A DNA stretch of 64,000 bases, taken from assembly GCA_036563505.1 (NCBI GenBank), contig DATCMH010000022.1, positions 1 through 64,000 of the forward strand, given 5' to 3'. The notes beneath the pieces were generated by a model. It was not told the DNA's origin, did not search any database, and saw only the letters and a list, made by a program, of their open reading frames with translations. The translations under genes were made by a program, and so were the position numbers. Shown piece after piece: positions 1 to 7,684 of the stretch. The stretch is from DATCMH01 sp036563505. GTDB taxonomy: Bacteria; Pseudomonadota; Alphaproteobacteria; Rhizobiales; Beijerinckiaceae. The first letter of the stretch is position 1. Every line of letters begins with the position of its first letter.

Positions 1-288
1 GCCGCCCGGCGTCATCACGCGCCAGGCGATGGCCTGGCCCGACGTCACGCCCAGATCGAGGCCGGCGCGCTCGATGCGGCCGGCGTAAGCCTGCACGAAG
101 CCGCCGCGGTTCGAGACGAACTGGCAGTTCGTGGCCCGCACCGAGCCGACGATGAGGCCCATCCCCGGCTCGACGGCGCAGGTCAGCGTGCCCGCCTGGC
201 GCAGCGGCGCGGAGGGGAACGACGTGCTGGCCTGAGCCGCCGTGGCGGCGAGCGTGACGAGGGCGAGGGAGAGAAGGGTCGAGCGCAT
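1..288 (-). CDS. DUF992 family secreted protein (3' part missing)
   Basis: This gene runs off the left edge of the window, so only the first 96 codons are present. It starts at an ATG (286-288) with a signal peptide: a positive start (MRST), a hydrophobic stretch rich in Leu and Ala, and an AQA-like cleavage site near residue 19. The mature part has the spaced Cys residues and the glycine-rich blocks (LTCAVEPGMG, VRATNCQF, NRGGFVQAY) that I associate with DUF992, a family of small exported proteins of unknown function common in Rhizobiales. No role can be assigned. The family call is from memory of its motifs and is moderately certain. Confidence 0.65.
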   Translation of the reverse strand, partial: MRSTLLSLALVTLAATAAQASTSFPSAPLRQAGTLTCAVEPGMGLIVGSVRATNCQFVSNRGGFVQAYAGRIERAGLDLGVTSGQAIAWRVMTPGG

Positions 289-617
289 GGTCTGGGTTCC
301 TGTCGTGAGAGTGAGGCCTGGTCCGGTTGCGGTCGGCGTTCCCGCCGCTCCGCCGCCTCCGACGACCGGTGAGGCGATGACCCTCTTCTCAGGCCTGCCC
401 TTTGCAGCTTCATGCCGGCCCGACGGGGCGATTGTTGCTGAAGTGTGAACACAGTCCTTCAGCGTATGGTCCAATTTGAGCCAATCTGCCGGCTTCGGGC
501 GTCCGAATGGATACCAGCAGCTCTGAGGCCCGAGACTTGGACCTGCGGGGCGCATGCGCTCCAGAGGCCGGCGGCAGCTATAGCGCCGTCTCACCCGCAC
601 ATGCGACGCTCCCGCGA
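289..617. other. intergenic region with no recognisable gene
   Basis: This 329-bp gap separates the leftward DUF992 gene from the rightward polyol dehydrogenase and should hold both promoters. I see no clear RNA gene, terminator or operator in it. Short open frames here overlap both neighbours and lack coding character. Confidence 0.5.
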
Positions 618-2093
618 ATGCCACACCCCCTGACCCTCGCCCGTCTCGCCAGCCTGTCTGGCACGATCGAAACGCCCGATTACGACCGGCGCGACCTGAG
701 GGCGGGGATCCTGCACATCGGCGTCGGGAACTTCCATCGCGCCCATCAGGCCGTCTACCTCGACGAGCTTCTCAATGCCGGGCAGGACCAGGATTGGGCG
801 ATCCTCGGCGCCGGCCTTCGTCCGGCCGACCGTGCCATGCGCGACGCGCTGTCGGCCCAGGATTGGCTCACCACCGTCGTCGAGCGCGAGGCCGGCGCGA
901 GCCGGGGAAGGGTCGTCGGCTCCATGGTGGGCTTCGTGCCCGTCGGCGAAGACGGGCGGGCCATCGTCGCGGCCCTGGAGGATCCCCAGATCCGGATCGT
1001 GTCCCTCACGGTGACGGAGGGCGGCTACTGCATCGACCCGGCAACCGGCGCCTTCGACCCGAACCATCCCGACATCCGGCACGACGCCGCGCATCCGGAA
1101 GCTCCGGGCGGCGCTTTCGGCGTGCTGGTCGCCGCCCTCAAGCGGCGGCGCGACCGCGGCCTTGAACCCTTCGCCGTTCTCTCGTGCGACAATCTTCCCG
1201 GCAACGGCCACGTCGCCCGCGAGGCGACTGCGGGACTGGCCGATCTCACGGATCGCTCGCTGGGCGACTACGTGCGCGACCGTGTGGCGTTCCCCGACAG
1301 CATGGTCGACCGGATCACGCCCGCGACCACGGATCACGAGCGGGCTCGCGTCGCGGCCGAGTTCGGCATCGCGGATGCCTGGCCCGTCGCCTGCGAGCCG
1401 TTCCGCCAATGGGTGATCGAGGACCGGTTCCCGGCCGGCCGTCCCCAGCTCGAAAGGGTCGGCGTCACGTTCACGCCCGACGTCGCGGCTTACGAGCTCA
1501 TGAAGATCCGCATCCTCAATGGCGGGCACGCGGCCCTGGCTTATCCGGCGGCGCTGCTCGGGCTCCGCTTCGTGTACGAGGCCATGGCCGACCCGCTCGT
1601 CCGGGCCTTCCTCGACAGGCTGGAGACCCGGGAAATCATCCCTTGCGTGCAGCCCATTCCCGGCATCGATCTCCAGGATTACTGGCGCGTCGTGGCGCGC
1701 CGCTTCGCCAACCCGGAGATCGGCGACACGGTCGCGCGCCTATGCATGGACGGCTCGAACCGGCAGCCCAAGTTCATCCTGCCGTCCACCAGCGACCGCC
1801 TGCGGACCGGCGGCGGCATCGCCGGTTTGGCCCTCGTCTCGGCGCTGTGGTGCCGCGCCTGCGCGGGTCTGACGGAGCCCGGGGAGGCGCTCGCGATCGA
1901 CGATCCGAGAGCCGACCGGCTGAAGGCCGCGGCCGAGGCGGCCCGCAGCGAGCCGAGCGCCTTCCTCGCGTTGCGCGACGTCTTCGGCGACCTCTCGGAG
2001 GCTCCCCCTTTCCGCGAGGCTTTCGCGTCAGCCCTCGGCCAGGTCTGGCGGGAGGGCGTGCGGGCCACGCTCGCGCGCTACGTGCAGGGCTGA
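618..2093 (+). CDS. Mannitol dehydrogenase family NAD-dependent polyol/hexuronate oxidoreductase
   Basis: The 491-residue product has the usual length of long-chain mannitol 2-dehydrogenase/fructuronate reductase proteins. These oxidise a sugar alcohol to a ketose, or reduce the reverse, with NAD. The N-terminal Rossmann segment (GILHIGVGNFHRAHQA) and the C-terminal catalytic block with Lys and Asn-Gly-Gly-His (MKIRILNGGHAALAYPA) are both clear. The open frame extends 37 codons upstream, but the family normally begins just before this segment, so I chose the ATG at 618 (MPHPLTLARL); its ribosome binding site is weak. A PfkB kinase follows 94 nt later, suggesting a sugar-alcohol pathway in which the ketose formed is then phosphorylated. 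The substrate (mannitol, arabinitol, sorbitol) cannot be read from the sequence. Confidence 0.88.
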   Translation: MPHPLTLARLASLSGTIETPDYDRRDLRAGILHIGVGNFHRAHQAVYLDELLNAGQDQDWAILGAGLRPADRAMRDALSAQDWLTTVVEREAGASRGRVVGSMVGFVPVGEDGRAIVAALEDPQIRIVSLTVTEGGYCIDPATGAFDPNHPDIRHDAAHPEAPGGAFGVLVAALKRRRDRGLEPFAVLSCDNLPGNGHVAREATAGLADLTDRSLGDYVRDRVAFPDSMVDRITPATTDHERARVAAEFGIADAWPVACEPFRQWVIEDRFPAGRPQLERVGVTFTPDVAAYELMKIRILNGGHAALAYPAALLGLRFVYEAMADPLVRAFLDRLETREIIPCVQPIPGIDLQDYWRVVARRFANPEIGDTVARLCMDGSNRQPKFILPSTSDRLRTGGGIAGLALVSALWCRACAGLTEPGEALAIDDPRADRLKAAAEAARSEPSAFLALRDVFGDLSEAPPFREAFASALGQVWREGVRATLARYVQG

Positions 2094-2187
2094 TGATGAG
2101 CGGGATCGCCGTGTCCTCTCCATTGGCTCAGGCGCGCGCGTGCCCTAGCTTGCGCGCGATCCGCGACGCTCTCACCCTCCGGCAGCC

Positions 2188-3093
2188 ATGGACGCGCTCT
2201 TCATCGGGCAGGCCTATATCGACGTCACCTTCCTGACCGATCGCATCCCGACCGGCGACGAGAAGACCGTGGCGCGGGACTACGCCATCTCGTTCGGCGG
2301 CAACGCGGTCACGGCGGCCTTCGCCTGCGCCAAGCTCGGGATCGCGCCCGACCTCCTCGCCTCCGTCGCCGACGACTGGCTCGGGCGCATGTTCGTCGAC
2401 ATGGCCGCGAGCTACGGCATCTCGGTGCATCACCGGAAGGTGCGGGAATCCTCCCTGTCCTTCATCATGCCGCACGAGGGCAAGCGCGCCATCGTGCGCT
2501 GCCGCGACGACGAGTACCTGCATCCGGTTCCGCCCCTCAACCTCGGCCGCTGCCGGGCGCTTCACCTCGACGGGCACCAGCCGGATGCCGCGATCCACTA
2601 CGCCAAGGCCTGCCGCGAAGCCGGCATCCTCACGTCCCTCGACGGCGGGGGTCTGCGCGCCAACACGCACGAACTGCTGGGCTTCATCGACGTCGCCGTC
2701 GTCGCCGAGCGCTTGTGCGAGCAGATGAGCCTCTCGCCGTCGGGGATGCTCGCCTACCTCAAGGAGCGCGGCTGCCGCGTGGGCGGCGTCACCTTGGGCG
2801 AGCGGGGCATGGTCTGGTTCGACGAGGAAGGACGCGAGCAGGTGCTTCCCGCGCTCGACGTGCCGGCGTCCCAGGTCGTCGACACCAACGGGGCGGGCGA
2901 CATCTTTCACGGTGCCTACGTCTACGCGGCGATGGCTCGGCCCGAGCGGCCCTGGCGCGAGCATTTTCTCCTGGCCCGGGCGGCTTCCGCCCACGCGATC
3001 CAGCATCTTGGGAACGAGGCGAGCCTGCCGAGCCTCGCCGACATCGCCGCGGTGCAGGAGCGCTACGGGGAGCGTTCGGCGCGGGCGGCATGA
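2188..3093 (+). CDS. PfkB/ribokinase family sugar kinase
   Basis: The 301-residue cytoplasmic kinase has the PfkB fold signatures. Near the N-terminus is a substrate-binding FGGNAVTAAF block, and near residue 235 the second signature DTNGAGDIFHGAY, whose Asp is the catalytic base and whose GAGD forms the anion hole. It would phosphorylate a sugar or ketose with ATP. It lies directly after the polyol dehydrogenase on the same strand, so the two probably form a short catabolic operon (oxidise a polyol, then phosphorylate the ketose). Specificity within the family (fructokinase, ribokinase or sulfofructose-type kinase) cannot be decided. A strong terminator candidate lies about 120 nt downstream. 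Confidence 0.88.
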   Translation: MDALFIGQAYIDVTFLTDRIPTGDEKTVARDYAISFGGNAVTAAFACAKLGIAPDLLASVADDWLGRMFVDMAASYGISVHHRKVRESSLSFIMPHEGKRAIVRCRDDEYLHPVPPLNLGRCRALHLDGHQPDAAIHYAKACREAGILTSLDGGGLRANTHELLGFIDVAVVAERLCEQMSLSPSGMLAYLKERGCRVGGVTLGERGMVWFDEEGREQVLPALDVPASQVVDTNGAGDIFHGAYVYAAMARPERPWREHFLLARAASAHAIQHLGNEASLPSLADIAAVQERYGERSARAA

Positions 3094-3437
3094 CGGGGCG
3101 CCTCACGGAGAGCGTCGATGACCTCGGTCGTCCCCCAAATGGGGGAGGACAGGGCGGTCCAGGCCCGTTACGACTCGGAGCTGCGGACTTCCATCCCGCG
3201 GACCTCTTCAGCCCCGGCCTCCTCGGCCGGGGTTTTTTTGTGGGCTGAGCTGGTCCGCGTCGTGAAGGCCTGAAGAGGCTGATCAGCCGGCACGATGACC
3301 GGCGCATCGCAGCGTGAAAGCAAGAAATCGATCAGAAATGCTGGGTATTGAGGCTGGGAACCCCTGAACTTCTATTGCCGAGCGCGTTCAGGCCGCTACG
3401 GTACCGGTCTCTTCGGCACACACCCGGCACGAGCGCG
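3094..3437. other. Gap before mucR holding a possible small RNA and the mucR leader
   Basis: The 344 bp contain no protein gene. From the left there is a perfect G/C hairpin (TCCCCC-AAAT-GGGGGA, 3131-3146), about 65 nt of structured GC-rich sequence, then a textbook intrinsic terminator (3212-3239). The terminator may end the sugar operon or a small RNA of roughly 110-140 nt. The rest (3240-3437) is less GC-rich, with AT-rich patches (for example AAGAAATCGATCAGAAATG), as expected for a MucR-type promoter, since MucR proteins autoregulate through AT-rich sites. Confidence 0.4.
3212..3239 (+). terminator. Rho-independent terminator
   Basis: A perfect 8-bp stem, CCCCGGCC (3212-3219) and GGCCGGGG (3225-3232), closes a 5-nt loop and is followed by seven T residues (3233-3239). 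It lies 118 nt after the kinase stop codon and ends rightward transcription of the sugar operon or of a small RNA upstream of it. Confidence 0.85.
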
Positions 3438-3959
3438 ATGAACGCCCAGACCACGACCGACCTCCAGGATCCCGCCGACCTCGTCGCGCTGACAGCCGAC
3501 ATCGTGTCGGCCTACGTCACCAAGAACGCGCTGCGCCCGAGCGAGCTCGCCGACCTGATCGGCTCCGTTCACGCGGCCTTAGGATCGCTCGGCAAGCCCA
3601 TGGAAGTGCCCGAGGCGAAGCCGACGCCAGCCGTCTCGCCGCGCAAGTCGATCACCGAGGATCACCTCATCTCGCTGGAGGACGGGCGTCGCTACAAGAC
3701 CCTGACGCGGCATCTTCGCGGGCTTGGGATGACCCCGGACCAGTACCGGGCGAAGTGGGGCCTGTCGCCGGACTACCCGATGACCGCGCCGAGCTACTCG
3801 GCGAGGCGCTCCGAGCTCGCCAAGTCGCTTGGGCTCGGCCAGGCGCGGCGCAAGGCGAGCGCGCCGGCGGCGACCGAAGCCGCCGCTCCCGAACCGGAGG
3901 CCGAAGCCGCGCCGGCGAAGCGCGGCCGGGCGCGCAAGGCGAGCAAGCCCGCGGCCTGA
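3438..3959 (+). CDS. mucR: MucR/Ros family transcriptional regulator lacking the zinc ligands
   Basis: The product (173 residues) is a MucR/Ros regulator, a family that silences or regulates exopolysaccharide, motility, cell-cycle and horizontally acquired genes in alphaproteobacteria. The N-terminal half carries the oligomerisation region (LTADIVSAYVTKNALRPSELADLI). The DNA-binding half has the conserved RHLRGLGMTPDQYRAKWGL and DYPMTAPSYSARRSELA blocks. Ros uses CLEC and MucR of Brucella CLED as first ligands; here the motif reads SLED, and the usual HH after RHL is replaced by GLG, so the finger should not bind zinc. An Ala/Lys/Glu-rich tail follows (after residue 140). I chose ATG 3438 because the upstream 30 codons are not conserved in the family. 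Confidence 0.9.
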   Translation: MNAQTTTDLQDPADLVALTADIVSAYVTKNALRPSELADLIGSVHAALGSLGKPMEVPEAKPTPAVSPRKSITEDHLISLEDGRRYKTLTRHLRGLGMTPDQYRAKWGLSPDYPMTAPSYSARRSELAKSLGLGQARRKASAPAATEAAAPEPEAEAAPAKRGRARKASKPAA

Positions 3960-4171
3960 GACGCCGGGCCGATCGGTCCGCGACAGCCGGGAACGGTCGA
4001 GGGACCGCGGAACAGTTCCAAGGCCGACGCTGATTGCCTCTCGGGCAGGCGGCCCCGTGCCTTAACTTTGGTCGCAGGCCTCCCCTTTTCGGAGGATGGC
4101 ACGAACCCCCGACTCAGACAGCCTTCTCGGGGTGCATGGGAGCGGCCCAGGCACCCTGAGGGGGAACGATC

Positions 4172-4528
4172 ATGTCAGCCACCAGCCCGACCGTCGCGCA
4201 GCGCCCGGCGGTTCTCATCGAGGTTGCTGCCGAGCGTTGGGGCGCCCGGCCCAGGAGCGGGGCAGAGGGGCTCGCCCGGCCGCTCGGTTATAGCCTGGCG
4301 CTCGCGGGAGCGCTCTCGGCCTTGATCATGGCCGCAGCATCCTTCGTCTGGACGGACGCGCCATCCCCGGCTCTCGCGCGGGTCGGCGTGACCTGCGCGT
4401 CGTCGCCTATGGGGGACGTGACCGGCTGCACCGCCGAGGCGCCTGCGCGCGCCGCGGGCCCGTTCTCGGTCTACTCCCTACCGATCGCGCGCGATCTGCC
4501 CGTCGTCGACACGACGGGCGCGATCTGA
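4172..4528 (+). CDS. Small hypothetical single-pass membrane protein
   Basis: I do not recognise this 118-residue product. It starts at ATG 4172 behind a good ribosome binding site (GAGGGGGAAC). After about 38 polar residues it has one hydrophobic segment, roughly residues 40-60 (SLALAGALSALIMAAASFVW), then a short region with two Cys (TCASSPMGDVTGCTAE) that could form a disulfide outside the membrane. It stands alone between mucR and the tRNA-like element. Good translation signals and a sensible membrane topology favour a real gene, but there is no family support. Confidence 0.5.
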   Translation: MSATSPTVAQRPAVLIEVAAERWGARPRSGAEGLARPLGYSLALAGALSALIMAAASFVWTDAPSPALARVGVTCASSPMGDVTGCTAEAPARAAGPFSVYSLPIARDLPVVDTTGAI

Positions 4529-4639
4529 CGGTGGCGGCCTTGATCGGAGCCCGGCGGCGCCCACCTTCACCGAATGCGGTAACCAAATATCAGCGATGTC
4601 GTCGACGCGCGGCGCCGGCTATGGTTCCTTCCTCGCGAC

Positions 4640-4716
4640 GGCCCGATGGGGGAGGGGCGACCCGGAACCGGTGCAACGGTTCCAAGCCTCGGTTCGAGTC
4701 CGAGGTCGGGCCTCCA
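4640..4716 (+). tRNA. Aberrant Cys-type tRNA or tRNA-like element (GCA), 77 nt
   Basis: A 7-bp acceptor stem GGCCCGA (4640-4646) pairs perfectly with TCGGGCC (4706-4712) and is followed by T and the encoded CCA (4714-4716). T8, A14, A21, T33 and the TTCGA of the T loop fall in the expected places. The triplet after T33 is GCA (Cys), and U73 is the Cys discriminator. But the fold is unusual. The T stem can extend to 6 bp, giving a 13-bp acceptor/T helix. The anticodon stem (GGAACC/GGTTCC) closes an 8-nt loop, and the D arm has only three G-C pairs and no GG at 18-19. It may be a divergent second tRNA-Cys, a decayed gene or a regulatory tRNA mimic. Confidence 0.5.
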
Positions 4717-4896
4717 ATTTTCCGTCATCGCCCGCCGAAGCGCTGAGACGCAGGCGCGCGGGCTTGCCTCGCACTGTCGTTGCGGTTGCTGCCTACCCCT
4801 GAGGCTCTGGTGGTGGAGCCTCGGCAGGGAGCGCGAGGCGCCTAGGGAGGTACGCCCTCGGTCCACAATGCCGGGGTTTCGTGCCAGAAGGACGGG

Positions 4897-6105
4897 ATGG
4901 ATCACGCGAGAACGGCCGAGCTTCTCACTTTCCTGAGCGAAGCAGGCTTGCGGGCTTACAGCGAGATCGACCTGCTACGCGGCTTTTGCGAGCGCCTGCG
5001 CGGGGCGGGGGTTCCGGTCGCCCGCGTGGTCGTCCTCATCGACACCTTGCATCCCGTTCATGAGGGGCGCGTCTTTCGCTGGCAGCGGGGGGGCGAGGGG
5101 TTCAAGCCCGTCTCCGAGTACGGCCGGGTCAGCGACGGGGGCGAGGCCGCGCGGAAATGGGTGGTCAGCCCTTTCCATCACCTCCTCGTCACCGGTGGAG
5201 CCGAGATGCGTCGCCGCCTCGCGCGGGGCGAGATCGCCGATTTTCCCATCCTCGACGAGCTCAGGGCGGAGGGGCAGACCGATTACCTCGCCCTGATTCA
5301 TCGCTTCGCCGAGGGTGCCCTGGGCGAGATGGACGGGGTCTATTCGTCGTGGACCACGGACGAGCGCGAAGGGTTCAGCGAGCCCCAGCTCGCCTTCCTG
5401 CGCCAGTGGCTTCCAGTCTTTGCCCTGGCGCTCAAATGCATCTCCCTCGGCCGCGTCGCGGAAACCCTCGTGACCACGTATCTCGGCCGCGACGCCGGCC
5501 AGCGGGTGCTGTCGGGCCGCATCGCCCGCGGTGTGGCCGAGCGGATCAGCGCAGTGCTCTGGTACAGCGACCTTCGCGGCTTCACCGGGATCGCGGAAGC
5601 GGCGCAACCCGACGAGATCATCCCGTTCCTCAACGACTACGCCAACGCGGTCATCTCCGCCGTGCACGACGCTGGGGGCGACGCGCTGAAGTTGATCGGC
5701 GATGGGACGCTCGCGATCTTCACGGCCGACGACGTGAGCCGGGCCTGCGCCTGCGCGCTTGAGGCCGAGAGCCTGATGCGCGCTCGCGTGCAGGCCGTGA
5801 GCCAGGGCCGCTCGGCGCAGGGGGCACCGACCGCCGAGGTCTATCTCGGCCTTCATGTCGGCGAGGTCTACTACGGCAACATCGGCAGCGAGGACCGTCT
5901 CGACTTCACGGTCGTCGGCCCGGCCGTGAACGAGGTGAGCCGGATCGCCGCGCTCTGCCGTTCGGTGGAGAAGGACGTTCTGATCTCCTCGGCCCTGGCC
6001 TCCCTGGCGCGCCCGGCCGACCGATCTCGCCTGGTCTCGGTCGGGCGCTACGCCCTGAGGGGCGTCGAGAGACCCCAGGACCTGTTCACCCTCGAGCGCG
6101 GCTGA
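4897..6105 (+). CDS. Class III adenylate/guanylate cyclase
   Basis: The 402-residue cytoplasmic protein has an N-terminal sensory region of about 200 residues that I cannot assign, followed by a class III nucleotide cyclase catalytic domain (about 205-385). The two metal-binding Asp residues are present: D225 in WYSDLRGFT and D269 in LIGDGTLAIF. The later FTVVGPAVNEVSRI block carries the substrate-binding helix. The product is cAMP or cGMP. The start at 4897 has a purine-rich binding site (AGAAGGACGGG). This N-terminus plus cyclase layout is common in rhizobial genomes that carry many cyclases. The gene stands alone between the tRNA-like element and the phosphonate locus. Confidence 0.9.
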   Translation: MDHARTAELLTFLSEAGLRAYSEIDLLRGFCERLRGAGVPVARVVVLIDTLHPVHEGRVFRWQRGGEGFKPVSEYGRVSDGGEAARKWVVSPFHHLLVTGGAEMRRRLARGEIADFPILDELRAEGQTDYLALIHRFAEGALGEMDGVYSSWTTDEREGFSEPQLAFLRQWLPVFALALKCISLGRVAETLVTTYLGRDAGQRVLSGRIARGVAERISAVLWYSDLRGFTGIAEAAQPDEIIPFLNDYANAVISAVHDAGGDALKLIGDGTLAIFTADDVSRACACALEAESLMRARVQAVSQGRSAQGAPTAEVYLGLHVGEVYYGNIGSEDRLDFTVVGPAVNEVSRIAALCRSVEKDVLISSALASLARPADRSRLVSVGRYALRGVERPQDLFTLERG

Positions 6106-6293
6106 TCGAGGAGCTCACGCCCGGCCCCTCGCACGGGGGAACCTATCTTCCGATCTGCGGCCGGGCAGCGTCGTCCTCCTGTCACGTCCTCGTGGCACGG
6201 CGCCCGCACCAGGCTGGTCCTTGCGACCGTGCCGAAGCGTCGGCAGGGTCAGGCCGGCCCGAGACGGCTCAAGACGGTTTCGCGAGGATCGAG
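6106..6293. other. Intergenic region upstream of the phosphonate locus
   Basis: This 188-bp gap should hold the promoter of the DUF1045 gene. An open frame begins at an ATG at 6192, but its first 34 codons do not look like the family. I saw one CTGTCAC heptamer near 6179, but no convincing second half-site 11 bp on, so I do not call a PHO box here. Confidence 0.4.
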
Positions 6294-6983
6294 GTGGCGC
6301 GCTATGCCCTCTACTTCACACCGGCTCCAGGCTCTCCGCTCGAACGCTTCGGCGCGAGCGTGCTGGGCTACGACGCCTATACCGGCGCGACCTTAGACGC
6401 GCCTCCCCTCGCTGGGATCGACATTGAAGCATGGCGGCGCGGCACGGAGGAGCCGCGGCGCTACGGCTTTCACGCCACGCTCAAGGCCCCGTTCCGCCTG
6501 CGCGACGGGGCGACGCCCGATCAGCTGCGCGACGAGGCGCGCCGATTCGGGCGTGGCCGCGAGCCCCTCGCAGTCGGGCGGCTCGCGCTCACGAAGCTCG
6601 GGTCGTTCCTCGCCCTCGTGCCTGAGGCCGCGCCGGAGAGCTTGGGGCTGCTCGCCGCCGAAACCGTCGCCGCCTTCGAGCCGTACCGGGCCGACCTGAC
6701 GCCGTCCGAGCGCGCCCGCCGCCTCGCCAAACCTCTTCCGCCGCGGCAAACGGCGCTCCTCGACCGCTGGGGCTACCCTCACGTCTTCGAGGCCTTCCGC
6801 TTCCACATGACCCTGACGGGGCCGCTCGCGCCCGACGAGCAGGCCCGATGGGCCGACGCCTTGCGCGCGCTGGCACCGCTCGATGAGCCACTCGTGATTG
6901 ATGCCCTGACTCTCCTCGTCCAGGACGCGCCGGAGCGCTCCTTCCGCGTCCTCGACCGCTTTCCTTTCGAGGTCGCGCTGTGA
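6294..6983 (+). CDS. DUF1045 phosphonate metabolism protein, 2H phosphoesterase fold
   Basis: This protein (229 residues from GTG 6294) belongs to DUF1045, found with C-P lyase genes. It has two H-x-T motifs typical of 2H phosphoesterases, in GFHATLKAPF and FHMTLTGPL, so it probably handles a cyclic phosphate or a phosphoribosyl intermediate; E. coli uses PhnP, which is absent here. Family members begin around RYALYF, and GTG 6294 has GAGG six bases upstream, so I prefer it to the in-frame ATG at 6192. Its last 4 nt overlap the next gene. The exact reaction is inferred from the fold and the context. Confidence 0.8.
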   Translation: MARYALYFTPAPGSPLERFGASVLGYDAYTGATLDAPPLAGIDIEAWRRGTEEPRRYGFHATLKAPFRLRDGATPDQLRDEARRFGRGREPLAVGRLALTKLGSFLALVPEAAPESLGLLAAETVAAFEPYRADLTPSERARRLAKPLPPRQTALLDRWGYPHVFEAFRFHMTLTGPLAPDEQARWADALRALAPLDEPLVIDALTLLVQDAPERSFRVLDRFPFEVAL

Positions 6984-7622
6984 CAAAGCACTTTGGCCTC
7001 GAGCCCACCGTCGATGCGTCGGCGCGCCTGCGGGACTGCCGCCTCGGCCGCTACACCGAGGTCGGTGCCCGGACCTCGCTCCTCGAGACGGCGCTCGGGG
7101 ACTATTCCTACATCGTCAACGACGGAGAGGTGGCCTACGCCACCATCGGCAAGTTCTGCTCGATCGCGTCGCACGTGCGCATCAACCCGGGCAACCATCC
7201 GATGGAGCGGGCGAGCCAAGCCCACTTCACCTACCGCGCCGCGCAGTATTGGCCGGAGGAGGCCGACGAGGAGAGCTACTTCGATCGTCGCCGCGCCAGC
7301 CCCGTCGCCATCGGCCACGACGTCTGGATCGGCCATGGGGTCATCGTCTTGCCGGGCCGGACCATCGGCACCGGCGCGGTGGTCGGGGCGGGCGCAATCG
7401 TCACGCGACGTTCCCGCATACTCGATCGTGGTCGGCAACCCGGCGCGCATCGTGAAACGCCGCTTTCCGGAGGACATTGCCGCGCGCCTGATGGCACTTG
7501 CGTGGTGGGACTGGACGCATGAGGCGCTGCGTCGGGCGCTGCCGGACTTTCGCCGGCTCACGATCGAAGCCTTCCTCGATCGCTACGAGACCGAAACGGC
7601 GCAGTCGTCACCGATCCGTTAA
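6980..7622 (+). pseudogene. Hexapeptide-repeat acyltransferase of phosphonate loci, frameshifted
   Basis: The gene encodes a left-handed beta-helix acetyltransferase of the type found in phn clusters (chloramphenicol-acetyltransferase-like). The first part reads normally from ATG 6980: repeats such as IGKFCSIASHVRINPGNHP and GHDVWIGHGVIVLPG, up to GAGAIVT at 7405. The next expected residues (R-D-V-P-A-Y-S-I-V-V-G-N-P-A-R) are in another frame starting at GAC 7407 and run to the stop at 7620-7622. The simplest explanation is loss of two bases (one CG) within CGCG at 7404-7407. Both halves otherwise look intact. If the shift is real, the protein ends in about 40 unrelated residues and loses its C-terminal cap. 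A sequence error is possible. Confidence 0.75.
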
Positions 7623-7626
7623 CAAG

Positions 7627-7644
7627 CTGTCATGGATCCGTGAT
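7627..7644 (+). promoter_or_regulatory. PHO box (PhoB operator) upstream of phnC
   Basis: CTGTCAT (7627-7633), a GGAT spacer and CCGTGAT (7638-7644) form the 11-bp-spaced direct repeat of a PHO box. The first half is a perfect match to the consensus CTGTCAT and the second matches at five of seven bases. It sits 41 nt before the phnC start. This fits induction of the phosphonate transporter by phosphate starvation, as established for phn operons in rhizobia and E. coli. Confidence 0.7.
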
Positions 7645-7684
7645 GGGGTGAGGCTAGCCCTCACCCGACGCAACGGACCAGGAC

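Noticed and set aside
591..1529. Long open frame antisense to the polyol dehydrogenase gene
   Set aside because: Its codon pattern mirrors the real gene on the other strand; GC-rich DNA leaves such shadows open, as with many other antisense frames here (for example 2128-3006, 25376-27946, 29744-32086 and 62207-63967).
4640..4716. Piece of a permuted tmRNA
   Set aside because: Alphaproteobacterial tmRNA is split, but here both strands of the acceptor stem lie within 77 nt, so it is a tRNA-sized unit.
6178..6197. Possible PHO box upstream of the DUF1045 gene
   Set aside because: Only one heptamer (CTGTCAC) matches; the segment 11 bp on does not resemble a second half-site.
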